Shown one piece after another: positions 35,970 to 44,970 of a stretch of 64,000 nt of DNA. The position numbers were made by a program, and so were the translations under genes. Origin of the DNA: Bacillota bacterium. GTDB taxonomy: Bacteria; Bacillota_I; Bacilli_A; RF39; UBA660. The DNA lies in the NCBI GenBank assembly GCA_023430885.1, contig JAEYYH010000005.1, forward strand, positions 1 to 64,000, given 5' to 3'. Each line of letters begins with the position of its first letter. The first letter of the stretch is position 1. The notes under the pieces are model-generated. The model searched no databases. It saw only the letters and a list, made by a program, of their open reading frames with translations, and was not told the DNA's origin.

Positions 35970-36632
35970 ATGGAAATTTTAAAAAAATTCGGAATAGAAA
36001 CAAATAAAGAGTCTTTATATCAAAGAGCTTTTACGCATACTTCTTATGCTAACGAAACAAATACTACTAGTTATGAACGTTTAGAATATTTAGGAGATGC
36101 TGTCTTAGAACTTATTATGAGTGAATATTTATATAAAAATACCGAGCAAGAAGAAGGCGAAATGACAAAACTTCGCTCACATTATGTATGTGAAAATGCT
36201 TTATATGAGTATTCACTTAGATTAGGTTTAAATGAAGCTTTACTACTTGGTAGAGGTGAAGAAGAAAGTGGCGGTAAGTTTAGAAAAGCTATCGTTGCTG
36301 ATGTTTTCGAATCATTTATAGGAGCTATGTTCTTAGATAAAGGCTTAGATACTGTTAAAAAGTTTATCTATGATAATGTTATACCTTTAATAGAAGGACA
36401 TAAAATAGATTCTTTCAGTGATTATAAATCAGTTCTTCAAGAATTAGTACAAACTGATAAACGTAGTTTAGAGTATTTTGTAGTAAATGAAGAAGGACCT
36501 TCACATAACAAAACATTTACTGTTGATGTTAAAATAGACAATATCTTATATGGTAGAGGAACTGCACATAGTAAAAAAGAGGCAGAACAAGAAGCTGCTA
36601 AAGATGCCTTAAAGAAAGCTCAAAATGGATAA
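35970..36632 (+). CDS. rnc: Ribonuclease III
   Basis: RNase III cleaves double-stranded RNA in rRNA and mRNA processing. The 220 residues hold the catalytic signature ERLEYLGDAVLELIMSEYLY, the distal metal-binding DVFESFIGAMFLD and a C-terminal double-stranded RNA-binding domain (SDYKSVLQELVQ to KEAEQEAAKDALKK). Start after ATAGGTGATAGT. It overlaps the next gene by eight bases. Confidence 0.97.
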   Translation: MEILKKFGIETNKESLYQRAFTHTSYANETNTTSYERLEYLGDAVLELIMSEYLYKNTEQEEGEMTKLRSHYVCENALYEYSLRLGLNEALLLGRGEEESGGKFRKAIVADVFESFIGAMFLDKGLDTVKKFIYDNVIPLIEGHKIDSFSDYKSVLQELVQTDKRSLEYFVVNEEGPSHNKTFTVDVKIDNILYGRGTAHSKKEAEQEAAKDALKKAQNG

Positions 36633-37905
36633 TTTAGAACTAATATTTGATGAATTCGTATTAGAAGCTTCAAAAGGTCACATTGAAACTGACCCTTTTA
36701 TATATAATACGCAGTTTCATACTATTTATGGGGATAATAACTATACTGGTAATAAATTATTCTTAAAAATAAGAGATAAAAAAGCATTTCTTTTCTTATT
36801 GTCTAAATATTTATTTCAGTTAAAAAAGTATCGTAACATAGAATTAGATTATAATACTATAAAAGAAGCTATAACTTTATTATTTAGTAATATAACTTAT
36901 GAAGAATTATTAAACCCAGAAGAGTATATAAAAAGATATATTGATTTTTATGATGGTTACTTAGAAGATAAAACTATTAATGATTTTACTTCTTTTAATG
37001 CTGATAAACTTTTTCTTAGAAAAAATAAAGATAGAAAAGAACAAATAGAGGCATTAAAAAAAGAAGATACTGATGCTAAAACATTAGCTATTAAAGAAAG
37101 AGAATATCATGAAGGTTTACTAGGAGCGCAAAGTAGAAATAAAGATTTTTGGAATAGTAATATAATAATTTCTAACAAAATGCAGAGTTTAAGACAAGAA
37201 ACTCCTTATTTTATGGAAATAAAATTTGAAAAAGAAGTAAATGGTAAATTATTAACATATCCTTTACCAAGAATAAGTTATGGTATAAGTAATGATACAT
37301 GCTATATTTATGCTGTTCAAAATGAAGTAACAAAAAATGAAATAGATAATGATGATAAAAAGTATCGTAATATGATAAATCGTGCTTTATATGAGTTAAA
37401 TAATGGTGTTTATGAAAACGAATCACAAGATTATAAAGACTACAAAGAAGGAAGAACTACAGAATTTGCTGAAAATATAAGTGATGTTTCACCATCAGCT
37501 ATTCTAGCATTATCTATCTTTTTAAATGTACTATCTACTAGTAATATAAATAAGGTAAAAGTAGTGCCATTTCTACCAATAAGGTATAATGCTAAAGAAA
37601 AAGCTAATTATAAGAAAGTACAATTCGTATCTAAAAAACAAGAGTTGGACTTTATGGAAAAAGTAGCACTATTTAAGAAAATGAAAATCGAACATAATAT
37701 GATTCAAGATAATTTAACAAATAAATTTGTTAGAAATTTTATGCGTCTAAAGTATCACTTTAATAATATAGATATTTTAAATATTCCATTTGAAGGTGAA
37801 GAAATGATGAGCATAAAATTAAATGAATTTACTTTATCAAATAGTGAAATTTTAAATGAAATAATAGAAAAAACAGGTGAACTTAAGCGTGATAAAAATT
37901 TATAG
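36625..37905 (+). CDS. Large protein of unknown function coupled to rnc
   Basis: 426 residues, Asn/Lys/Glu-rich, predicted cytoplasmic, with no signal peptide or membrane segment. The start lies inside the last codons of rnc, suggesting translational coupling. Strong helical content and a charged central part (about 130-160). I recognise no domain; it is likely lineage-specific. Confidence 0.7.
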   Translation: MDNLELIFDEFVLEASKGHIETDPFIYNTQFHTIYGDNNYTGNKLFLKIRDKKAFLFLLSKYLFQLKKYRNIELDYNTIKEAITLLFSNITYEELLNPEEYIKRYIDFYDGYLEDKTINDFTSFNADKLFLRKNKDRKEQIEALKKEDTDAKTLAIKEREYHEGLLGAQSRNKDFWNSNIIISNKMQSLRQETPYFMEIKFEKEVNGKLLTYPLPRISYGISNDTCYIYAVQNEVTKNEIDNDDKKYRNMINRALYELNNGVYENESQDYKDYKEGRTTEFAENISDVSPSAILALSIFLNVLSTSNINKVKVVPFLPIRYNAKEKANYKKVQFVSKKQELDFMEKVALFKKMKIEHNMIQDNLTNKFVRNFMRLKYHFNNIDILNIPFEGEEMMSIKLNEFTLSNSEILNEIIEKTGELKRDKNL

Positions 37906-38206
37906 AAAATCAAGCCTAGTAGATAAAAAATGTCCTTACAAGATATTTCTTAATGATATGGAACTAGGTACTATTATGGATGGTGAAACAAAAGATTTTA
38001 ATTTAAGATCTAATTCCTACAAAGTAAAAGTAGTAGGTGGTGGATTTCATAGTCCTGAAATTAATGTCGAACTTGCTGATGAACAAATTATTCAGTTAAT
38101 ATGTTATCCAGCTTATAAAGACACTAAATTTTCCAAATACATATATAAAAATGTATTTGGAGGCGAAGCAATTTATTTAAAAGTAGATAAAGACTTCTAT
38201 TTATAG
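37889..38206 (+). CDS. Small protein of unknown function, beta-rich
   Basis: 105 residues from GTG 37889, chosen because CAGGTGAACTTAAGC precedes it; a GTG four codons upstream overlaps that site. It overlaps the upstream gene by 17 bases. The middle part (MELGTIMDGETKDFNLRSN then SYKVKVVGGG) looks like a PEGA-type beta fold. Function unknown. Confidence 0.6.
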   Translation: MIKIYRKSSLVDKKCPYKIFLNDMELGTIMDGETKDFNLRSNSYKVKVVGGGFHSPEINVELADEQIIQLICYPAYKDTKFSKYIYKNVFGGEAIYLKVDKDFYL

Positions 38207-38261
38207 TTGAAAAATACCATAAAATACTATAAAATATATTTATTAAAAAAGGAGTGAGAAA

Positions 38262-38975
38262 ATGGGTAGATTTCCAAATATAGCAGCTAGTAAAGCAAAA
38301 ACAGGTGCTGCTAAAGGTAAATTATATTCAATGTATGCTAGAGAAATATATCTAGCTGCAAAGAGTGGCGGAACTGAACCAGATAGCAATTCAAGTTTAA
38401 AAAGAATGATTGATAGAGCTAAAAAAGAACAAGTTCCAGCTGATATTATAAAAAGAGCAATTGATAAAGTTAATAGTGGTATTGATGATTCATATCAAAG
38501 CGCTATGTATGAGATGTTTGGTCCAGCGGGATCAACACTTATGATTCAATGTTTAACTGACAATGTTAATAGAACAGTAAGTGATCTAAGAGCAGTAGTT
38601 AATAAATGTCATATTAAAATGGGAGCTATGGGTAGTGTAGCCTTTATGTATGATAATTATGCAATAGTTGGATTTAAGGGACTATCAGAAGAACAAGCAA
38701 TGGAGGCGTTAATTGAAGCTGATGTTGATTTACAAGATATTGAAACTGATCAGGGATTAACAGTTATTTATGGAGATCCACAAGATTTATATAAAATCAA
38801 AGATGCTATATCAAAAGTTCTTCCTACAGTCGACTTTGCTGTAGAAGAAATTGCTATGGTACCAAAAGAAACTATTGATATAACAGGAGAAGACTTAGAA
38901 TTATTTAATAAATTATTATCTTTACTTGATGAAGTAGAAGATGTACAAAATGTTTATCATAATGTAAATTTATAA
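38262..38975 (+). CDS. YebC/PmpR-family protein (TACO1-like)
   Basis: 237 residues of the YebC family: AAKGKLYSMYAREIYLAAKSGG, then SLKRMIDRAKKEQVPADIIKRAI, and the family's YEMFGPAG block. These proteins were described as transcription regulators and, in recent work, as ribosome-associated factors that help translate difficult sequences. Start after AAAAGGAGTGAGAAA. Monocistronic or co-transcribed with lepB 22 bases later. Confidence 0.94.
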   Translation: MGRFPNIAASKAKTGAAKGKLYSMYAREIYLAAKSGGTEPDSNSSLKRMIDRAKKEQVPADIIKRAIDKVNSGIDDSYQSAMYEMFGPAGSTLMIQCLTDNVNRTVSDLRAVVNKCHIKMGAMGSVAFMYDNYAIVGFKGLSEEQAMEALIEADVDLQDIETDQGLTVIYGDPQDLYKIKDAISKVLPTVDFAVEEIAMVPKETIDITGEDLELFNKLLSLLDEVEDVQNVYHNVNL

Positions 38976-38997
38976 TAACATTTGAGGGAGAATAAAT

Positions 38998-39537
38998 ATG
39001 GATTTTAGGGGTATAAAAGAGTTTATAAAGGATACATTTGGTTATATATTAGTTATTATAGTAGTTATTTTAATAGCAAATTATGTAGTTACATTACAAC
39101 AAAATGTGGGGCCATCTATGCAACCAACTTTAAATAATGGTGATGCATTAATACTAAATAAAACAGCTTATAAATTAGGTGACGTAAAAAGAAATGATGT
39201 AATAGCTTTTCTTTATGACGGAACAAAATACTTAGTTAAAAGAGTTATAGGACTTCCAGGCGAAAGAATAGATTATAAAGATAATGTTCTTTACATTGAT
39301 GGTAAAGCTTATAATGAAAAATTTTTAAGTGATGATGTTATAACAAAAGATTTTAAGATGGAAGATATTATAGGTTGTGAAGATGGTACTATTCCAGAAA
39401 ATACATATTTAGTTCTAGGTGATAATAGAACCGACTCTATGGATAGTAGAGATATAGGTGTTATTAAAAAAGATGACATTATTGGAAAAACAACACTTAG
39501 AATATGGCCTTTTACAAAATTTGGACTTATAAAATAG
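38998..39537 (+). CDS. lepB: Signal peptidase I
   Basis: 179 residues, type I (Sip-like) with one membrane segment at about 14-29. The catalytic Ser lies in GPSMQPTL and the Lys in YLVKRVIGLPGE; GDNRTDSMDSRDIG is the third conserved box. It cleaves signal peptides of exported proteins on the outer membrane face. Start after GAGGGAGAATAAAT. Terminator immediately downstream. Confidence 0.96.
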   Translation: MDFRGIKEFIKDTFGYILVIIVVILIANYVVTLQQNVGPSMQPTLNNGDALILNKTAYKLGDVKRNDVIAFLYDGTKYLVKRVIGLPGERIDYKDNVLYIDGKAYNEKFLSDDVITKDFKMEDIIGCEDGTIPENTYLVLGDNRTDSMDSRDIGVIKKDDIIGKTTLRIWPFTKFGLIK

Positions 39538-39561
39538 AGAATATATATTCTCTTTTTTTTT
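39536..39561 (+). terminator. Rho-independent terminator
   Basis: AGAGAATA, TATTCTCT with a two-base loop and nine or more T; it overlaps the lepB stop codon. Confidence 0.9.
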
Positions 39562-39593
39562 ATTATGTGTTAAAATGATGATAGGGTGATTGT

Positions 39594-39983
39594 ATGGCAT
39601 ATATCAAATATAAAGAACTTACAAAATATTTTAATTTTAATAAACGTTTAGAAATAGAAAGTTTACCAAAGTATGTACTTGATTATGTTGATACTAATGA
39701 AAAAATAATAAGTGCGTATAGAACTTCTAGAGATAAATCTGTATTCACAGATAAGAGAATGATTCTTTTTGATGTCACTCCATTTACAAAGAAAAAGAAA
39801 GTTCATATCCTTCCATATAAATCAATTGATACAGCAGCAATAGAGTATAATATAGGCGCAGCAGCTCTTCTTATATCTTTTACAAGTGGGTATCAATTAC
39901 GCCTTAATTTCGTAAAAATGAGTGCTGCTGATAAGTCAGAATTAAGAATATTATTTTCAAGAATAATGAAAGATCAAAAATAG
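39594..39983 (+). CDS. PH-domain-like protein
   Basis: 129 residues, start after TAGGGTGATTGT. The run EKIISAYRTSRDKSVFTDKR, then MILFDVTPF and ILPYKSIDTAAIEY, follows bacterial pleckstrin-homology domains (bPH_1/YvbH-like). No membrane segment. These domains bind lipids or proteins, but no partner is indicated. Ends shortly before dnaB. Confidence 0.8.
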   Translation: MAYIKYKELTKYFNFNKRLEIESLPKYVLDYVDTNEKIISAYRTSRDKSVFTDKRMILFDVTPFTKKKKVHILPYKSIDTAAIEYNIGAAALLISFTSGYQLRLNFVKMSAADKSELRILFSRIMKDQK

Positions 39984-40058
39984 TTAAAAAGTGGTCTTTT
40001 TTTCTTTAAATTTTAGGCCCATTTGTGATAAAATGGAAATAGTTAGGGAGATGATGTT

Positions 40059-41342
40059 ATGAGCAAATTTAGTTTAATGCCACTAGATACTTTTAATGTC
40101 ATTAACTCTGCATATCTTAATGATAGTGACCGTAAGTTACTTATAATGTTATACCAACCTATTGTCGGAGCAATTGGTATTAACTTATATTTTAATTTAT
40201 GGACTTTTTTAGATAAAGAGATTGCCTTATCAGAAACAAATAATCATAATACTTTACTTAATATTATGGGGGTAACACTAGGTGAAATAGCTGAAGCTAG
40301 GGAAAAACTAGAGGGTATAGGCCTTGTTAAAACTTATTTAAAAGAGGGAGAAATTAATAATTACATATATGAATTATATTCTCCACTTCCAGCATATGAT
40401 TTTTTTAGTAATCCGCTTTTAAGCAGTATTTTATATACTAGTTTGGGTAGTGTTAACTATAAAAAAACGAAAGAGTATTTTAAAACTCCACGTATCAATA
40501 CAAAAGATTATACGAATATAACAGAAAACTTTGGTAATGTATTTACATCAGTTAAGATGATGGATACAGATGCTAGTGAAATAAGAAAAAAGAATTATGA
40601 AAAAGTTAACATTAATTCAGATATAGACGTTGATGAACTTCTTAGTATGATTCCAGATATTATGCTAAATCATACTAAAGTATCCGATGCTATAAAAGAA
40701 TTAATTATAAAATTATCTTTTGTATATGGATTTGATTTTGATACAACACTAAATGTAGTAAAAAATTCTATTAATGATAAACATAATATTGATAAAGATA
40801 AACTTAAAAATAACTATCGTACATATTATCAATTTGAGAATAATGGCAGTATGCCAAAAGTTGTCTTTAAATGTCAACCAGAACACTTAACCAAAGAGAT
40901 AACGGATAATTCTAAAAAATCTAAAATAATATATCAGTTTGAAAATACTAGTCCATATAACTATATATGTGCTAAAAGCAAGACATGCAAGCCAACAAAA
41001 GTTGAAATGTCTATCCTTGAAATGTTACTTGTTGATATGAACATGAAACCTGGAGTTGCTAATGTACTAATTGATTATGTACTTAGAATAAATAATAATA
41101 AATTATCAAAGAATTTTGTGGAAGCGATAGCAAGTCAGTGGAAACGAAGTAATATTGAAACTGTTGAAGCAGCAATGGAAATATCTAAGCAAGAACATAA
41201 ACAAAAAAGCACATATATTCCAAAAACAGTTAATAGATCAATAAGAGCAGAAGATAAACCAGTATGGTTTGATAAAAATATTGAAGAAAAAGAAGATTTA
41301 GAGAAACAAAAAAAATTAGAAGAAATGTTAGGCAGAATGTAG
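40059..41342 (+). CDS. dnaB: Replication initiation and membrane attachment protein DnaB (Firmicutes type)
   Basis: 427 residues. The N-terminal winged-helix block (SAYLNDSDRKLLIMLYQPIVG) and the C-terminal DnaD-like domain (EMSILEMLLVDMNMKPGVANVLIDYVL in parts) are those of Bacillus DnaB, which with DnaD and DnaI loads the replicative helicase. It is followed eight bases later by dnaI, the canonical pair; the usual upstream nrdR is absent here. Confidence 0.93.
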   Translation: MSKFSLMPLDTFNVINSAYLNDSDRKLLIMLYQPIVGAIGINLYFNLWTFLDKEIALSETNNHNTLLNIMGVTLGEIAEAREKLEGIGLVKTYLKEGEINNYIYELYSPLPAYDFFSNPLLSSILYTSLGSVNYKKTKEYFKTPRINTKDYTNITENFGNVFTSVKMMDTDASEIRKKNYEKVNINSDIDVDELLSMIPDIMLNHTKVSDAIKELIIKLSFVYGFDFDTTLNVVKNSINDKHNIDKDKLKNNYRTYYQFENNGSMPKVVFKCQPEHLTKEITDNSKKSKIIYQFENTSPYNYICAKSKTCKPTKVEMSILEMLLVDMNMKPGVANVLIDYVLRINNNKLSKNFVEAIASQWKRSNIETVEAAMEISKQEHKQKSTYIPKTVNRSIRAEDKPVWFDKNIEEKEDLEKQKKLEEMLGRM

Positions 41343-41350
41343 GTGGTAAA

Positions 41351-42271
41351 ATGAATAACATAAAAGAAGCAACAATGCAAATGGGATTACGTGTTGAAAA
41401 TAGCAATACTTTAGAAAAGGAATTTGCAGCATCGCTTAAGGATGAAAAATTTAAAAACCTTGTTAAAAAAATTGATTTACCAGTAGAAATTCTAATGAAA
41501 TATACATCTCTTTTAGAAGAAAGTGCTTGTGAATATGATAACTGCCAAAACTGTAAAAATATTTTTGAATGTAAAAATAAATCAAAGGGTTATGCATATT
41601 TACCAAAAATACAAAATGATAAATTAGTGTTTAAATTTAAAGCATGCAAATATCAAGAAAAAATAATGGCAGATACTGCTTTTAAAAGTAATATTACTTT
41701 ATATCAAACACCAGAAGGTATATTAGAAGCAGATATGAAAAAAATCAATTTAAAAGATGCAGCACGTTTTGATACAATCGAATGGCTAACAAAGTTTGTT
41801 AATAGTTATCCAAAGGTAACAAAAGGACTTTATTTGCATGGAAATTTTGGTTCAGGAAAGAGTTATCTAATAACTGCTGCTTTCTGTGAACTTGCTAAAA
41901 AAGGCTATAAAAGCACTATTGTTTTTTGGCCTGAGTTTTTGCGAGATCTAAAATCATACTTTGGAAATGATTTAGAATACAAATCAATAATAAGTAGAAT
42001 TAAAAACACACCACTTCTATTCATCGATGATATAGGAGCTGAAAATGTTACGACATGGGGACGTGACGAAATATTAAGTACGATATTACAGTATCGTATG
42101 GATAATAAATTGTGTACATTCTTTAGTTCTAACTTTGATATAAATGACTTAGAAAAACATCTAAGCATAACTAAGGAAGGATATGAAATTGTCACAGCTC
42201 GTAGAATAACCGAGCGCATAAAACAATTAACTGAAGATGCTCAGTTAGTAAGCAAAAATTTAAGAAGTTAA
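41351..42271 (+). CDS. dnaI: Primosomal helicase loader DnaI
   Basis: 306 residues. The N-terminal zinc-binding region CDNCQNCKNIFECKNK (EYDNCQNCK...FECK) contacts the helicase. The AAA+ domain has Walker A GNFGSGKSYL, Walker B LLFIDDIGAE and the sensor LVIV-type SSNFDINDLEKHL. DnaI is the ATP-dependent loader of the replicative helicase in Firmicutes. Confidence 0.95.
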   Translation: MNNIKEATMQMGLRVENSNTLEKEFAASLKDEKFKNLVKKIDLPVEILMKYTSLLEESACEYDNCQNCKNIFECKNKSKGYAYLPKIQNDKLVFKFKACKYQEKIMADTAFKSNITLYQTPEGILEADMKKINLKDAARFDTIEWLTKFVNSYPKVTKGLYLHGNFGSGKSYLITAAFCELAKKGYKSTIVFWPEFLRDLKSYFGNDLEYKSIISRIKNTPLLFIDDIGAENVTTWGRDEILSTILQYRMDNKLCTFFSSNFDINDLEKHLSITKEGYEIVTARRITERIKQLTEDAQLVSKNLRS

Positions 42272-42292
42272 CAACTGCTAGGAGGACGTTTT

Positions 42293-44224
42293 ATGCCAAA
42301 TAAAGATTTTGATAGAGTACGAAATGTATTAAAAGAAAAAGGTACTATGCCAATTGGAGAAGTAAGTGCAAAACTTAATTGTAGTGATTTAAAATCAAGA
42401 CAGTTATTACTACAATACTTTTCTAATGAAGTAGGTCGTTTGCCAGCTGATGCTGATTTTGATAGGTATAAATATTTATTCAAAGTATTTAAGTATTTTG
42501 ATGATATAGAGAATGAAAATGAAAAAAGACATACTATTCAAAATTTACAAACAGCAGCCGATACATGTACTAGGCGTATTAAGAGAATTAATAAAGAAAA
42601 GAAAAAGTGTTGTAAAGAACCAATTATTCTTCAAAAATTTCTTGATACTATAAATGTTGCCATAATCAACTTGAAATATAAAGAGATTGTTAAGAAGGCA
42701 GATTTGTCGGCTAATGAAGTATCTTATAATTTATTAAATTATTTAATATATGATGTTCGTAACTACAATTATTTATTTGAACTATTAAAAATGTTCCCTA
42801 AAAACCTAGCATTAAAAAATAAACAAGGTGTTTATCTAATTGATGAATTAATAACGAAATATATAGAAAGTGTTCAAAATAACAATTCTAATTCGGAAAT
42901 TATTTATTACGAGAAAGTTATTAATTTATTTATTACTGATCCAAAATTTAATATTGAACCTGAATTAAAGAGTAAACTTGTCTGTAAATTAGAAGGTGTA
43001 CTTGATGAAATAGGTAGTAGCCAGTCAGAACACAAGGATAAAGATAAATCTAGTTTCTTTATAAAAGAAGTAATAAGTGATATTAAAATAAATGAAGAAG
43101 TAGAAAAAAATATTGAGCAGTTAAATTATAAATATGATATAAATCCAAGATTCTCATTAGAAGTTTTAAAAGAATCAAAAAAGACTATTACACTTGATAA
43201 TAAGGAGCAAGTTTTAGATTGTAGAGATAAATATACTGTTACAGTAGATGGAGAAACTACTTGGACTTATGATGATGCTTGTTCTTTAGAAAAACTTGAT
43301 AATGGAAACTATTTATTAGGTATATATGTAGCCGATGCTACAATGGCTGTACCAAGAAATAGTTTGATAGATTTAGAAGCTAGGAAAAGAGCAGAATCTA
43401 TATATTTGGGTGGTTCAGTTATAACAATGCTTCCAATCGATTTAACACAAAAATTAACTCTTCAACAAAATAAAGATAGAAATGCTATCGGATATTTCTT
43501 TGAACTTGATGAAAATATTAATTGTCTTAATTTTTCTGTTAGAAGATGTTTAATTAATGTAAATAATAATTATAGTTATGATAAAGTAAATTCAATGCTT
43601 ACTGATTCAAAAAATATAGAGGAAATTAAGAATATGAAAAACATGTATTATATTTCTTGTAAATTCCATGAAAACAGTAATTTAAGAATGCAATATCGTA
43701 CATTAAAAAGTATGAAAAAAGCTATAAAATCTAATTCTCCTACAACGGATGTTACAACTAATATTGCAGCTGTAATGATTGCTGACTTTATGACTCAGAC
43801 TAATGCTTATGTAGCAGATTACTTTAATAAACATCCTGAAATACCTTTTATATATCGTATAAACTTATCTAGTTATGGTATAGATACGATAAAGAAAATA
43901 AAAGATATAAGTGGTAAAGAAATATCTTTTGAAGATATGCTTAATTACTTAAATTATATATGTCCACCTTCAATATATTCTACTGTAAATTTAGGTCATA
44001 ATGGTCTTGTTTTACCAGCATATTGTCACTCGACTAATCCACTTAGAAACTATAGTTCTTTAGAAATTGAAAGAATAATAGTTGATCATATGATTAATGA
44101 TGGTAAACATGTCAATTTAGAACAAAGTAGGGAGTATTTAGATGGTATGTGTGAATATATGAATACTAGAATAAATTTAAACATGGATTATGTTGAAGAA
44201 GTAAAACAACTTTATAAAAAGTAA
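42293..44224 (+). CDS. Divergent RNB-domain (RNase II/R-like) protein
   Basis: 643 residues, start after CTAGGAGGACGTTTT. The first 280 residues are helical and unlike the OB folds of RNase R. The RNB domain shows TVDGETTWTYDDACSLEKLD, GIYVADATMAVP, MLPIDLTQKLTL and, near the end, HSTNPLRNYSSLEIERII. Of the four active-site Asp of RNase II, Asp319, Asp327 and Asp328 remain but the second is Thr325. The C-terminal S1 domain is absent. Reduced or altered exonuclease activity is likely. Transcribed just before the T-box leader, with no terminator seen between. Confidence 0.8.
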   Translation: MPNKDFDRVRNVLKEKGTMPIGEVSAKLNCSDLKSRQLLLQYFSNEVGRLPADADFDRYKYLFKVFKYFDDIENENEKRHTIQNLQTAADTCTRRIKRINKEKKKCCKEPIILQKFLDTINVAIINLKYKEIVKKADLSANEVSYNLLNYLIYDVRNYNYLFELLKMFPKNLALKNKQGVYLIDELITKYIESVQNNNSNSEIIYYEKVINLFITDPKFNIEPELKSKLVCKLEGVLDEIGSSQSEHKDKDKSSFFIKEVISDIKINEEVEKNIEQLNYKYDINPRFSLEVLKESKKTITLDNKEQVLDCRDKYTVTVDGETTWTYDDACSLEKLDNGNYLLGIYVADATMAVPRNSLIDLEARKRAESIYLGGSVITMLPIDLTQKLTLQQNKDRNAIGYFFELDENINCLNFSVRRCLINVNNNYSYDKVNSMLTDSKNIEEIKNMKNMYYISCKFHENSNLRMQYRTLKSMKKAIKSNSPTTDVTTNIAAVMIADFMTQTNAYVADYFNKHPEIPFIYRINLSSYGIDTIKKIKDISGKEISFEDMLNYLNYICPPSIYSTVNLGHNGLVLPAYCHSTNPLRNYSSLEIERIIVDHMINDGKHVNLEQSREYLDGMCEYMNTRINLNMDYVEEVKQLYKK

Positions 44225-44231
44225 TAAAGTG

Positions 44232-44259
44232 TTGACAAAAAGTTAAAAAGTGATACAAT
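44232..44259 (+). promoter_or_regulatory. Promoter of the T-box/thrS unit
   Basis: TTGACA at 44232-44237 and TACAAT at 44254-44259, 16-base spacer with TGA before the -10. Confidence 0.75.
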
Positions 44260-44264
44260 TAGTC

Positions 44265-44476
44265 ATAAGGCAATGACTGAGACACGATTTATTTAATGGT
44301 ATTAAAGCAAGCTAGGGTTGATGAAAGCCTAGTATACAAGTAAATAAATTACTACTCACAAGCTGAACTCGAAAGAGATTTCCGGTAATACCGTTATCAT
44401 AAATTAAGTTACAAGGTAGGATGGTACCGCGTATATACGCTCCTTACATATATTTTTATATGTATGGAGTTTTTTT
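44265..44476 (+). promoter_or_regulatory. T-box riboswitch (threonine-specific)
   Basis: The leader contains the T-box sequence AGGATGGTACCGCG at 44418-44431 and a terminator (CTCC..ACATATA with TATATGTATGGAG, then seven T) at 44440-44476. Stem I pairs TGAG with CTCA and ATTTATTT with AAATAAAT, leaving a specifier loop whose 3' side is TACTA. ACT at 44351-44353, followed by a purine, is a Thr codon, agreeing with downstream thrS. Uncharged tRNA-Thr should stabilise the antiterminator and allow transcription. The first gene read through is an unknown protein, then thrS. Confidence 0.93.
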
Positions 44477-44490
44477 GTGGGGGTAGTATT

Positions 44491-44967
44491 ATGCAATTAA
44501 AATCTATATCGCTTGTAAAGTTTTTAAATCTATATCTAGGAATAACAAATGAAGTATTATGCCATATGACGCATAATGATATCAAAGTTTTATTACCTAA
44601 TTTGAAAAGATGCTCATATGAGTATGCTTATGATAATAGTGCACTTGTTTTAAGAGGTGAAATTATTATTGTTTCAGATGCCAAAGGTATAATTGTCCCA
44701 TATTTCAAGCCTAGTGGGGAAATGAAACTAGATGAAGTAACAGTTTTTGCACAGAGAGCCGAAAAAGCAAATAAACAAGAAGTTTTGGATTATAATGAAA
44801 TGAATAATTATGAACTTAAATGTTTATTAAATACATCAAGAAATGGTTATTCTGTTGCAAAAAAAGCCAGACAAGAATTAAAAAATAGAGGTGCAATGCC
44901 ACCAAAACAAAAAGTCAAAAAAAAGGAAAGAAATAATTATTATTTGAAAAATTTTGAGGAGGAATAA
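44491..44967 (+). CDS. Protein of unknown function under T-box control
   Basis: 158 residues from the ATG after GTGGGGGTAGTATT; the frame is open from 44464 inside the terminator T-run, which excludes the longer start. Soluble, with a lysine-rich C-terminus (QKVKKKERNNYYLKNFEEE). It ends three bases before thrS, so it is regulated by threonine-tRNA charging and translated with the synthetase. No family recognised; a role tied to tRNA-Thr or ribosomes is only a guess from context. Confidence 0.75.
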   Translation: MQLKSISLVKFLNLYLGITNEVLCHMTHNDIKVLLPNLKRCSYEYAYDNSALVLRGEIIIVSDAKGIIVPYFKPSGEMKLDEVTVFAQRAEKANKQEVLDYNEMNNYELKCLLNTSRNGYSVAKKARQELKNRGAMPPKQKVKKKERNNYYLKNFEEE

Positions 44968-44970
44968 AAA

